A stretch of DNA of 64,000 nt from Apiotrichum sp. Y4204 (taxonomy: Eukaryota; Basidiomycota; Tremellomycetes; Trichosporonales; Trichosporonaceae), in contig JAMYHL010000006.1 in the NCBI GenBank assembly GCA_025531455.1, forward strand, positions 1,014,945 to 1,078,944. The letters are read 5' to 3'. The number at the start of each line of letters is the position of its first letter. The first letter of the stretch is position 1. Of this stretch, positions 45,868-59,044 are shown in pieces. Position numbers and translations under genes: made by a program. The notes below the pieces were generated by a model. The model was not told where the DNA came from and searched no databases. It worked only from the letters and a program-made list of their open reading frames with translations.

Positions 45868-46196
45868 TTCTTCCCAGATGATGAAGTGATACCAAGGGTG
45901 ATGTCGAAGGTAACTGAGAACGAGGACAGAGATGGGCTGCAAGAGCTGTTTCCATCGCTTTGGGTCGCGGGTCGCATGCGATCTGCAGCGCTCGAAATGT
46001 TCAAAGAATCCAATGTGGAGGTTAATTTATCACGTGATCTTCATCACATAGAACGGAGGCAAATTGTGCAGCTTGAACAGAATGATGAATCTTGTTTGGG
46101 TGGGACTCTGACGGACATTGAGGACACCAGAGGAGAAGAGACAGCCTCTTCGACGTCAAACAGCTTCTCATCAACACACGATCCATCCTATAAAAC
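45868..46196. promoter_or_regulatory. Divergent TRM6/RVB2 promoter
   Basis: 329 bp separate two divergent start codons, so both core promoters and leaders must fit here. No specific motif was assigned. Confidence 0.6.
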
Positions 46197-47892
<1,696 letters not shown>

Positions 47893-48337
47893 ACGGTAGC
47901 TGTAGAGTGTTCTGTGAGACTGAGAGAGCCATATCGAGAGAGCGATGTATTTGCCATTTGATTCCTGCACCCTGTGTCAAGGCACTGAGTGTGTTGCATG
48001 CGCGCATGCAGTCGGGGCTGTGGAGAGACAGATGGGCAGCATGGGCCGCTAGCGATAAGATGCATGCATGCTTGAGCGTGCCCCTGAATGGCAACGGCAA
48101 CAGCGGGACTGTGCTTGGCGTCGAGGCGTCTGACGGTTGGGCTTCTTTTCTGGACAGTGGGGACCCAAAGAGAGGTCCAATAAATACTCATCGACAAAAG
48201 CGATGTCTGTTTCTCTGCATCGCCTTCTCGGATTCTGCATTCATCCCTTCTCTCCATCACTCGCTTTCATCTCATTATAAAACATCTCTCAACCATATAA
48301 CTACGGCCCCGACACGTGCCGATTCCACGAGCGCTTA
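47893..48337. other. Intergenic: RVB2 3' flank and F-box gene promoter
   Basis: 445 bp with only shadow frames. Confidence 0.6.
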
Positions 48338-51215
48338 ATGTCAACAGCCATGACGCCGAAACCCAACCCGAATATAGACGGGGTCGGCCCCGCCTCCACC
48401 GGGCCGCCCACGACCGGCGACGGCAATGACGCGCCAGACGCGTCTGCGACCACCACAACCAGCATGGGCGATTCCTCACTCAGAACCGACCCACTTGACG
48501 TGCTCGGCGCGGACGTCTTTCACGAGGTGCTCATGCGCCTGGAGGTGCGCGACCTGCTGCGTGCCGAGTGCGTGTCGCGAACCTGGCGGGCGTTTTCGTT
48601 TTCGGACCCTTGGCTGTGGCGCACCATGGGGAAGCCGCTCGGCGTGCATTTGCCTGAGTGGGAGCGGACCGAGGTGGAGAGGCGGGAGCGGAGGGAGAGG
48701 GAGAGGAGAGAGTGGGAAAGGAGACTGGAGGAAGAGCAGGAAGAAGAGGCGAATGAGGGGAATGACGGGGAGAGATCAGAGGATGCGGCAGAGTCGGGGA
48801 CTTCAATGGCGACGAAGACTCAAGAGGTGATCAAACGCGCGGTGGCGATGGAGACGGAGAGGCTCGATACCGATGTCGGCCCCGCTGCGCCCTATCGCGA
48901 TGCTCGTGAGTTGGTCATAGCCGGGTGATTGTCTCACCCACAGTGCTCGGACACTTCCAACTGCGGTCGGCATGGAAGCGTCGCCAGATTTACGAGACCC
49001 TGATGCCCACCCCTGCGTTTAAGCTGCGTTCTATCACAATTGACCCGGACGAGGATACCATCTACGCTTTGGCAGAGACTGCCCTTGAGCATGAGGACGA
49101 GAATGCTGATCAGCAAGCCGGTGACTCTGAAGACTCGGACGGTCTGGACGGCTCTGACGAGTTTGATGACGATGATGGTGCCGACTCTTCCGTTTTTTCT
49201 GATAGCGATACCCCGTTTGGCATGAGCAGAACCGACAGCCTGCTGGTGCTTAATAGGTACACAGGCGAGCATCTGCTCACGGTTCCGTGGATCGTGAAAA
49301 CTGCGACAATAAGTGTTGGCGCCGGCTATGTGGTCGTTTCAAGCGTGCCGGGCGGTGAGTGCTCGTATCGCATGCTTGTTCTGTATGCACGATCCCTTCA
49401 ACTGACCACTCGGCAGTCGATCACGAGGAGGAGGCCGACTGGGGCACCGTACCGGACCCGCAAGGACCGCTTCACATCTACCGTACTGCGAACGCTGCGG
49501 AGCGGGCCGAGTCCATCACCAAGGACGATGCTCAGCCGCGCGAGTTCCACCACGAGCGCGGACTGCCACTCGAGTTCTTCACGACCACTACGGCGCTGGC
49601 CGAGTGCCGCGCTTTTCGCGTTAAGCTCGACACACGATCCCGACCCCCACAAGCTCTGCTCGCTGGCGTTAATGAGGAAAAGATTGTCCTTTGTTTCCTC
49701 GACGATGGTCTCCGGATCGAGGAGTTTCCTGTGGAGCGACTGCGAATCGTCGACTCGTGTACACCGAGTGAAGAGGACCTTGAAGAAAGAGGCCGGGCAC
49801 TTGTGCGTAGAGGCTTGGCCTGCAACAAAGCTGATTTTAGGATATCAACTTTGACGATGAGTATATTCATGTCGTGACACACTTTCAATGCCATGTGTTC
49901 GACCGTAATACGAGGTCCAAGGTCATTGCGTTCCCAGACCCGCGAGCAAGCAAGTCTCAGATGGCTGCGTTGGTGCTCTATGTGCCGTACAACTTTCCAT
50001 TCGGTATAGAAAACAAGAAAGAGTGGACCGCCATCCCACAACCGTTCAATGGTATCAATCTCCATCTATCAGCAACAAGCGAATCTTTCATCGACGCGTA
50101 TCGTGCAGACACCGAACAGGAAAACTTCAACGACGTTATCAATCCGAGTTGGGCACAACACCGACTCGATGACGACTATCGAAGGTGAGAAGAGGAATGC
50201 GGCAGATTGTGTTCCTGCTAACGAACAGCGTCATTGTGTCTGACAACGATCTTATTCTGAGGCGCGAGTATGGGTCAGTGATTGTGGTTCGCAATCATCG
50301 CAGCGTGCTCGCAGAAGCGGCCGCGTTACCCATAGAGAAGCGCGCAGAGTTCATCGGGTCCCGCACAGCTGTCCTCAGCTATGACGGGCCGATAGAGGTC
50401 ACGCAAGCTTGGGGCAACCGTCTTGTTTGTCACGAAGCCTCTCAGACGATCTTCTGCTTTGACCTCGATCAGATCCCACCGCTGCCATTCACGCATCTAG
50501 AACCTCTCACTAAGGTTACGGCGTACGCCCTCGATATCTCATGTCTCCAAGAGCTCCAGGTGCGCAGCAGCATAGCTGTCGACGCGCGCGGCATCTACCT
50601 AGCCGACTGGGACAAGGGAACCCCCTGTCCCCACATCGATTATGAAGACCTTCATCGATGCCACGTGGACGACGAGGAGTGGCCAACGCCCATCCGCCCA
50701 AACTGTGAGCTGTTACCTTTTGTTCCCAGCTGACAAAAGGGGGCTGCATCAAAGTGTGGACCGCTCGCCCAGAGTCCACTCTTCTCACGTATCCGTGTGC
50801 CCGCCGCCTTGCCGAATACAATAACAGACCTTTCACCCTAACCATACTGCCCAACGTGGTGCCACATGATCCGTTCGAGGACGAAACCCTCGCCCCCGAT
50901 CTCACCGCCCTCTTCGATGGGCCGCTCGCGCCAGACAGTGGGACAGACAGTGTGACAGATAGTGGGACAGAAAGTGGCGAGAGCGACGAAGATATGGACT
51001 GGGGGATGGAGCAGGCCATGGACCTCCTTCACACCTCCTTCACCAACTACGACACCGACCACTCCTCCCACTCCGAGCTTGACGCCCACGAGGACGACGA
51101 CATGTACCAGTCACTCTTCAATCCCAACTACATGGAGCAAATCTCCCGTGAGGTTTTAGAGGCAAGCGGTGGTCCCCCGTCTGACTCGGCGGCCCCTGCC
51201 GACGCGAGCCTGTAG
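48338..51215 (+). CDS. F-box protein, large, function unknown
   Basis: Six exons (48338-48905, 48944-49354, 49417-49802, 49841-50184, 50229-50704, 50755-51215) give 881 residues. An F-box lies at about residues 50-95 (DPLDVLGADVFHEVLMRLEVRDLLRAECVSRTWRAFSFSDPWLWR), suggesting binding to Skp1 as the substrate receptor of an SCF ubiquitin ligase. It is followed by a charged helix rich in Arg and Glu (ERRERRERERREWERRLEEEQEEE). The middle resembles many fungal F-box proteins with irregular beta repeats (LLVLNRYTGEHLLTVPWIV and similar). Acidic tracts occur around DSEDSDGLDGSDEFDDDDG and near the end, where DSGTDSVTDSGTESG is an imperfect repeat. The target is unknown. Confidence 0.78.
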
Positions 51216-51410
51216 CTTGTGAGTGTCGAGGAATGTACTCGATGCTCTGTTTATCTTTAGTTAGCTGCCCATCAGTGTGCGAGTTCTCAATTGTCAGTCA
51301 AGCCAGTAGAGTCTAAGAATGCATGGAATCCCATCATCATTACTGAAATCTTTGCCGCACCCATTATGTCGTTTTGATTCAATGTCACCAACCCAAAATG
51401 TACACGCTCG
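51216..51410. other. Convergent 3' flanks
   Basis: 195 bp between the F-box gene stop and the phosducin-like gene stop; no gene. Confidence 0.6.
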
Positions 51411-52539
51411 CTACCTCTCCTCGTCGCTGTCGTCCGTTCCCTCCGAGATGATATCCTCACTGTCATCAGCTTGTCTCGCACAAAGAAGTTAGCTGATATC
51501 GGGAAACATATATCCCGAGCACGCGTACGTACCGCAGCAGCAGGGCCTCGAGCCCTCCCTTGCCGACCTCAAGGTCGACACGGATGAACGTCTTTTCCAG
51601 CTCGCCGTCTTTGTACGCCAGGAGGGTCGGAAGGACATCGGGGTCAGGCACACCAACGACATCTTCGTCGTCGTCATCGTCGTCGTCGTCGTCGTGCTCC
51701 TCGAGATCGAGCCTCGAGCTCACGTCACGCTCGCGGGTCGCGGCCATCACGCGGCCACCGCCCGCAACACCAAAGCCGAGCACGGCTGCGCGCGCACGCA
51801 CGATCGACGCGCCGCAACGTGCTATGCGCGTTGCTTCCGACAGAAGGGGCGTGCAGCGTGCGAGTGCCTGAAGGTGTGAGAACAGGGAATGGGAAGGGAG
51901 ACAAAGATAAAAGTAGGACCGTGGGCGATCATGACGACAAAAGGGAGGAGCGTCAGCATCTGCGTTACACACTCGCTTCCCTTCCCCTTGGAAACTCACA
52001 GGCTCATAGATCAAAACGCAGACCCATCCTTTCCGCTCGACGGCAGCGACAAACCCGTGCTTCCCGACCTCGCGGAGGCCTGCGCTAGCCGATTTCATGC
52101 GCATCTCCTCGAGCCGCTTCTTGCGCCACGAGGCGACCTCCTCGTCGTCATCGAGGGCGACGGCTTCGAGCTTCTTGGCCATCTCCTGTTCCTGGCGGTA
52201 AGACGGGGCGGTGATTGCGCGCTGCTCCTGCTGTGCGCGGGTCGCAGATAGGGATGCGCGCATGGCGGCGCGCTCCGCTGCCTGGTGTGCCTCGTGGTCG
52301 TTCAACACCCCCTTCGGACCGGTCTGTGCGCCGCGCCGCGCCCCCGTGCCTCCGTACACCGAGTTGCGGTTCGGCGCCGCGCGGCGCGCGGTGACGGAAG
52401 ACGAGGTGTGCGTTTTACCGCCGAAGTGCGTGTCATACGTGTCATCGTCGCTGTCCGTGTCGAGCGAATCGCGGCGCGGAGGACGCGCGGACGGCGCAAA
52501 GAGGCGGCCGTCGAGGGCAGCCTGCTCGAGTGCGGACAT
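51411..52539 (-). CDS. PLP1: Phosducin-like protein (thioredoxin-fold cochaperone)
   Basis: Three exons (52539-52000, 51867-51533, 51459-51411) give 307 residues. Phosducin-like proteins help the CCT chaperonin fold tubulin, actin and G-beta. The N-terminal half is charged and helical, with the family motif WRKKRLEEMR, then a thioredoxin-like fold: GKHGFVAAVERKGWVCVLIYEP, and the C-terminal VPDPDVLPTLLAYKDGELEKTFIRVDLEVG. The fold carries two unusual inserts: a basic stretch with RVMAATRERDV, and a run of nine Asp before EDVVGVPDPD. The tail EDIISEGTDDSDEER is recovered from a short last exon. Assignment to the PLP1 rather than PLP2 group rests on overall look only. Confidence 0.78.
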
Positions 52540-54103
52540 TGGGAGAGAGTGGAGAGAAAACGAAGGAGAAGGAGCTCCAAGGAACGACGGTAGTAGTGGT
52601 GAATCAGGAGGTCGTGTTCTGCCTAGAAGCAAAAGGTTATTGGATGTTCTCAAAGACGCAGTGACTCCCACTTGGCGTTCCAGCTACGCTGTGGCGAACG
52701 ATCGAGTCCCGATACCAAGACACTGCTCGTCGGTCCTTGTACGCTAGCTGGACCGAGAACGGAGGTGCGGGCGTGGGGAATGGACGGGAGTACGAGGGGT
52801 AACGAGGTATGAGACTGCGCGCGAGGGGTTGAATCAACAGGTGTAAGTGGCAAGAGTTCGGAGAGTTACAAATGTCTCTTTGCTGGGTTTGTTAGATGAC
52901 TCGAATGCTCAGCACATACATACAATATACCCTTGTCGCTGCTGTTGCAATGCTACTGCTTGTTCCGTTTATGACAACCCGATGCCGGAGTGACAGATAG
53001 AATGTCCCCAGGGGAGCCAGGCGACACGAGCACGAACCGTGCAGCAATGTCAAACGCAACTCAGGCAGGTGCCCCGAGACACTGCGACACCAGAGCCGTG
53101 CGCGTCGCGCCTATTGTGCGCTCGTTCTGGCAAAGAAAGGTGTTCCAGACGTGGGTCTACGCGTCGCTATCCGTGGGTGTGATGGCAACTGGCCAGGAGT
53201 TACGAGTGAGGAGCGAGGAGCTAGGAGGAATGGGTGTCACTTCCACTATCCCTCGTTCATTTTCTTCAGAATTTCCCTGTTGCTGCCCTTCTCTCGTTCT
53301 GTCCTGTTTCGCCTATCGTCGAGCCCGCGGCCAAGAAATAGGGCGAGGAGAACTGGTGGCCTGCTGGTGAATGTTGCAAAGGACGAAAAGGCGACCCGAG
53401 CATGCTGGCGCACAAGGCGCTTTTTGGCTTGCTTGTTTTGGTGCACGACAGGGGCATCCTGGTGGAGGGATTAGGGGAGGAACAAGGCCTTGAAGACCGG
53501 GCGAAATGTGCCGTTCATTGGGCATGGCTTCCGTGGCGGCCTCCATGGCGTCCACAGCACCTCGAAAGATCATAGCATAGTCTGCGAGGGACAGTGAGAA
53601 CAAGATATGATAATTCTTTGCTCGTAGCTGCTATTCTAGAGTGCATTTGTAGATCTACATATACCTGCGATATCAAACCCTGCCCCTCAGTCACTTCATC
53701 GACACCGCAAACATGACAACCACCGACAAGTCCACCGGAAGGTCATGTTACCCCCCGTCCTCGGCCCGAAACAGTGGCGTTGGTGTCCCCCTCTTCGCTC
53801 CTGTTACATCGCCTCAACCATTCCCTTGGCAGTGCGGCAGCGACAGGATACACGAGCCGTTCACCGTCAGGGGAAACTTCACTCTAGACTCAGACCACCC
53901 CGGACAAGTCCCAAGCTCTCTCGCATCCTGAACTCACGGATGAGTCGAGGCCTGGGTCCTGGCCAGTCATTCCCACGCCAAGGCCGAGCCCCGACATCCC
54001 CTAACCTCCTCGCCATACCACCATCCCCAGTTCGTTTTGTCCTTCGCCTTCCCACGATCGCGGTCCGCATAATGGGGAAAGGAAGCCATCGCTACAGGCA
54101 CTC
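52540..54103. other. 1.56 kb without a supported gene
   Basis: This lies between the phosducin-like gene start and the PRP28 stop. Frames at 52990-53370 and 53713-53931 have no family features. The second (72 codons, beginning MTTTDKSTGRS) has an AT-rich TATA-like stretch about 60 bp upstream (ACATATACC) and an acceptable start context, so a small unknown gene cannot be excluded. Confidence 0.45.
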
Positions 54104-56394
54104 CTACTCGTCGTCGTCGCGCTTGCGCTTCATCTCTTTTGTAACCTTCTGACGGGCGGCTTCGTGCCGGGCGAGCTCGGGGTTCATTGTCGACATGGGC
54201 GATTTGGCAATCTCGTTCTTGAGCTCGAACATGACCTCCTCGTCACTGTTGTCCAGGAACGTGATGGCAACACCGGTTTTGCCCGCACGACCTGTACGAC
54301 CGATACGGTGGACATAGCGCTCGATGGTATCCGCCATTTGCCAGTTGATGACGAGGGAAACGTCAGGCACGTCAATACCACGGCCCGCAAGATCGGTGGC
54401 CACAAGAACGTCCACAGCACCATCACGCAGCGCTTGAAGTGAAGCTTCACGCTGCTCCTGATTCTTGCCTGAATGGAGAGTAACGCCCGAGAGGCCAGCC
54501 TGCTGCACATACTTGACCACAACGTCGGCTGTCGACTTCTGGTTGACGAAGACAATGATTGGCGGAGGAAGACCAATGTTGCGCAGAATGTCGATAAGAC
54601 GCGCCTTCTTCTTCTCCTCGCCGTGGACGAACTCGACCCGCTGCTCGACGGTGTCGACGGCCTCACCAGCATTGCCGATAGTGACAGTTGCTGGCTTGCG
54701 GAGGTACTTGCGCGTGAGGCGCTCGACCGCGGGAGGCATAGTAGCCGAGAAGAGTGTCATGACTCTGTCCGTTTGACCGTTGTCCTTTTCATTGGCCTGC
54801 GGCATGGCGTCGAGAATGAATGTGAGGTCGGCTTCGAAGCCAAGATCAACCATTCGGTCGGCTTCGTCCATCACCACATATCGACACTGCGACATGACAA
54901 TCATGCTCTTGTCGACCATGTCCTTGAGACGACCGGGCGTGGCAATGATAATGTGTGCACCGTTACGGAGGTTGAACTGCTGTTCTTCGACGGAGCGACC
55001 ACCGACGATGGAGACACAAATGAGACCCATAGGTACAGCAAACTTTTGCGCCTCGGACTCGATCTGCTGCGCCAACTCACGTGTCGGGGCGAGAATTAGT
55101 GCGTAGGGACCAAGGTGACGGTTATCCTCGTCAAGTGGCGGTAGTTTGTCGATGTATGCAAGCATCGGGACGACGAACGCTGCCGTCTTACCGGAACCTA
55201 TGTGTCAGCAACTGAAGTGAAATACCTGTGCATACCTGTTTTGGCAAGACCGACGAGATCACGGTTCTGCAACCCGATGGGGATGGCCTGGCGCTGAATG
55301 GGTGACGGCTCTTTGTATCCGATACGGTCAATAACATCGAGCACAGCCAGGGGGATAGCGCTCTCGCGCCACGAGCGCAGCGGATGCGGAATGTTGCCAC
55401 CGCGAGATGAGATGCTGTAGTCTTCACGGAAGATACGCCAGTCGCGCTCCTTCATCTCGTTCAGCGGCTTCTCGCTCCAATGGCGATCGTCATTGGAACC
55501 CTTTCCAGCACGCCGCCGTTCGAGGGCGTCAGCGTATTTTGACGTCGGGGCAGGCGAGCCTGTCGTGCTTCCAGCCGCGCTGGGGCCAGCTGACCGCCCG
55601 TTCGTGGATGAGGGTGCTCCTGGGACACGAGCGCCCTCCGGAGGCGGAGTCCATATCGGCGCTGCACTTGTGTCGTCGCCTGCGTTCCAATCAAAGATGG
55701 CGTTCTTGTTAGTGCTCTTCCGCAGCCACGGCTTTTTGGTCGTCTCGTGTTGGCCGAGGTAGCGCTTCTTGATCGTTTCCAGATCCGAATCGGTTGCTCC
55801 AGCAGGGCCATCAGCACCGTTAGTCGCACCCTTCACTGCCCCATTCGTCGCACCCCGTCCGCCCTGGCCTCCTCGGCGGTCGCGATCGCGGTCACGGTCG
55901 TCCCGCTGGTCACGATACCGAGCGTCGCCATGCTCGTCACGGAAGCGGACGTCGCGCCCCTGCCTGTCCCGCTCGCGGTAGTCGAGCCCATCTCGGGAAG
56001 AGAAGTCGCGCTCGCGATCCCGATAGTCACGTTCGCGTCCGTCTGCGGCGAGTCAGCAATTACGGTCAGCATTGACACGCAGCGAGCTATCGGAAAGCTA
56101 TCAGTAGCTCGCTCCCAGACTCACAACGCGCAGACTCCAGTTTTCGACGCTCGCTCTCCGCTTCCCTCTGCAGCCTGTCGTGCTGCTCGCGCTCGGATGC
56201 CTCGCGTGCTTGCTGCTCCTTGACCTCGGCCTCGCGTTTCGCGAGCGCAAGCTTGGCGCGCTCCGCCTTGGAGAGGAACTTGGGCTGTGGTGTCAGCTGT
56301 GGTCAGCGAGACAGGTGGAACTTACCTTTGACGCGGCCTCCTTCTCCGCGCGCTGCTTCGCGACCATGTCCTCGACGCTGAGAGGGATCCCCAT
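54104..56394 (-). CDS. PRP28: DEAD-box RNA helicase of the U5 snRNP
   Basis: Prp28 (DDX23) helps exchange U1 for U6 at the 5' splice site during spliceosome activation. Four exons (56394-56326, 56284-56125, 56042-55236, 55197-54104) give 709 residues. The N-terminus ([14 protein letters not shown]) leads into a charged [15 protein letters not shown] helix and a region of RD/RE dipeptides typical of DDX23-like proteins. The Prp28-specific block is [38 protein letters not shown] and IPHPLRSW. Helicase motifs follow: Q motif, GSGKT (split by the last intron), [17 protein letters not shown] (about 456-459), [13 protein letters not shown] and HRIGRTGR. Intron-rich genomes depend on this factor. 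Confidence 0.93.
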
Positions 56395-56795
56395 GGCGAT
56401 TTTCTATTGTGTTGTAAGGTGTGAGAGTGACGAGTCGCTGAATGAAGATGGATTCTTGTTGTTGGGTGGCGGAAATCCGAGATCGAGCAGGCGTCACAAG
56501 AGGAGGGTGCGGTCTGGGATAAATGGTAATAAAAGCACATAGCACATATAAGAGATATTACATGCGACCTACACGCCAAAAGCACGAGGGTTACACCCAG
56601 AAGTCACGCGAGCTCTGTGAGGAAAAGTGGAGGTTGACGGTTGAGGTCATAATTCCCAAGGATCACCCTGGATGGAGGATGGGACTGGCTGCGCGAGGCG
56701 GGTCATAGCGATGGAGATGATATCTATCCTGTTCTCTCCTGCATCCCAACTTTTTCTTGTTTCTCAACTCTTACCATCTGAACACACACACCACA
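56395..56795. promoter_or_regulatory. Divergent PRP28/RPE1 promoter
   Basis: 401 bp between divergent start codons. No specific site was assigned; pyrimidine-rich TTTCTTGTTTCTC lies just upstream of the RPE1 ATG. Confidence 0.55.
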
Positions 56796-57921
56796 ATGGT
56801 TTCCGCTATCATCTCCCCCTCGGTCCTTGCCGTGCGTGCAGCTACGAAACTGTGAAACCAGCTGACATTCCCCAGTCGGACCTGTCAAACCTGAGCAGCG
56901 AGTGCAAGCGCATGCTCGACAGCGGCGCCGACTGGTGCCATATGGGTACGTAAGGTGGGGAACTGGGCTGGGCGCGTCGTAGCTGTTGATCTGGTACTCA
57001 AACCATATCGTCTTACCAGGATCTACTGTCAGCAGGGCGACGATCCAGTTGCCTCTCCCCCAGGTCCATATGCCCAACGCTAACTCCCAGATGTCATGGA
57101 CGGGTACGCTTTAGCCCAGGCATCGGCATGGCCACTATCTGCACTCCTTACTGACGGCAGCCACTTTGTGCCGAACATCACGATGGGTCCGCCGATCCTC
57201 ACGCACGTCAACAAGAATGTGCCCGAGCTCTTCATGGACTGCCACATGATGGTGTCCAACCCGAAGCAGGTGGGTGGCGCCACGAGTCGGAGCGATGAGG
57301 TCGGAGGCAGGGTAGTAGCAGTCATCTATCGGCCAGGTCTGAACTGCTTTATCGATGTCCTACCGTGGACTCCGATCACAGCTGTGCCGAAGACACTATG
57401 CTCACACCACAGTGGGTCCCTGATGTCGCCAAGGCCGGCGGCAAGCTCTACACCTTCCACTACGAGGCGACCTGTGAGTGCTACGGAGCTACTAACACTC
57501 TTGTCAACCAAACTCGGCGGAACTGACGGCAGCGGGACCGGAGGATGCGCAGGAGACAATCGACCTGATTCGCTCGCATGGCATGCTGGCGGGCCTGGCT
57601 ATTTCCCCCGACACGCCCAGCAAGGTGATCACTGATGCGCTCGGCAACGCCGCCGACCTGCTTCTGGTCATGACCGTGCGCCCGGGCTTCGGCGGGCAGA
57701 AGTTCATGGCCGAGTGCCTGTCGAAGGTGACTGAGCTCCGTGAGCGATTCCCGGAGAAGAACATTCAGGTCGACGGCGGCGTCGGATCGGGCAACGCGTG
57801 CCAGTGCGCCAAGGCGGGCTCCAACGTCCTCGTTGCGGGCTCGGCCGTCTTTGGAAGCAACGACCCGCCCAAGACCATTGACGAGATGAGGACGGCTGTC
57901 AACGCCGAGTTCGCCAAGTAG
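56796..57921 (+). CDS. RPE1: Ribulose-5-phosphate 3-epimerase
   Basis: The enzyme interconverts ribulose 5-phosphate and xylulose 5-phosphate in the pentose phosphate pathway. Six exons (56796-56831, 56876-56945, 57091-57103, 57161-57269, 57413-57473, 57533-57921) give 225 residues, the usual length of this TIM barrel. Motifs: [33 protein letters not shown] with the metal-binding His and Asp, MDCHMMVSNP, YTFHYEAT, LVMTVRPGFGGQKF and QVDGGVGSGN. Exon 3 is only 13 nt and encodes part of the essential MDVMDG motif. Introns 3 and 5 both end CTGACGGCAG. Frame is exact at all junctions. Confidence 0.93.
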
Positions 57922-58249
57922 AGATATGTACGCAGATAGGGGTGTAATGAGGTGCAGATCTGGAGATGCTGGACAGGAATGCAGATATTCGCGGAGGAGA
58001 ACTGGGAACATCCACTGCTCGGTCGTGTTTGACCGTCTTGCAAGAGTAGGGTCATCATGCTCTAGTGTCCGCTTATTTGTGGGCCCTGGAGCCCGTCACT
58101 CGACAGACGCCAGACAGTTCTCAATGTCATCCTTCACCACGCGTTGCTTGAACTCTCCATAAACCTCCGAACATGGCACCACGCTGTCAACAAACTTCAC
58201 CTTCGCAGCCCACTCTCTCGCAGCGTTCAGCGATTCATCTAGCCTACGT
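57922..58249. other. Convergent 3' flanks of RPE1 and the small membrane protein gene
   Basis: 328 bp; no gene seen. Confidence 0.6.
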
Positions 58250-59044
58250 CTACTCCTTGCGCACGCCAATCTCGGCCGCCTGCGGCGACCACTTCATCGA
58301 CGGGATCGGCTTGGTCGGCGCAATGTGGCGTTCCTGTTTGTCAGCCACGGGTCCAAGATGAACGCAAATCTCCAGATGTCAAGTGAGTGGGCTGGACCTG
58401 TAATATAGTTCCAGCGCTCACTCCTGTACGCACCTCGTTGCGCGCCGAGACGCGCCAGACGCCGTAGGTCGCGAGCGCAATGCCCGCGACACAGATGATC
58501 GTGTTCGACGCCCAGTTCGTGGGGCGCGTCCACCAGCCGCCTGTTGTTAGCGTACGTCCAGAGTGCGGGATGAGGCAAAGGGAAGGGCAGAGCAGATGAG
58601 GCGATTAGAGACATCTGCATCGACGCCGCCCACTGCCCGTCCTCTGTCGCGCAACGTACCGGACGGGGTCCAGACCTCCTTGGGGTAAGGGTAACGTGCC
58701 TGCCGTCAGCTCCGTGTGCATTGACTCCAAGTCGAGTTGGGACTTGGGAAGTTGGGAGTTGGAGAGTTGAAGAGTCGGATCGACTGGAAAGCGAAGTGCG
58801 AGACGCCAGCTGCGTGCTCTTCGCACATGCGGCCGTACCGTATCCGCTCAACATCGCCGGAATCTGGTGTTCTCGCTCGCCGAGAGGCCTCGGTGCCCAC
58901 CAGCACCGTCGATGGCAGCGCCATCATCCTCAATCGTTCCCGCTCCCCTCTCCGCTTCCCGCCTCGCCGACTGTCTCGGAAGAAAGAACTCACGCCGCCG
59001 CCCTGTGTATGTCAGTTAACGCTCAGTGTCAGTGTACGCACCAT
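58250..59044 (-). CDS. Small single-pass membrane protein, 80 residues, function unknown
   Basis: Five small exons (59044-59042, 59002-58994, 58699-58660, 58540-58434, 58333-58250) splice to 80 residues in one frame. The start reads MGGGARYPYPKEVWTPSG, then GWWTRPTNWASNT, a hydrophobic segment IICVAGIALATYGVWRV (about residues 31-47), and a polar tail ending KPIPSMKWSPQAAEIGVRKE. Exon 1 is only the ATG and exon 2 is 9 nt. The intron before exon 3 ends CTGACGGCAG. The aromatic N-terminus, single membrane helix and short basic tail resemble small accessory subunits of the mitochondrial inner membrane, but I cannot name the family. The clean coding pattern over five exons is the evidence that it is real. 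Confidence 0.72.

Noticed and set aside
53713..53931. 72-codon frame upstream of the PRP28 stop
   Set aside because: The start context is acceptable but there is no homology-like pattern or clear splice structure; kept only as a remark in the gap entry.
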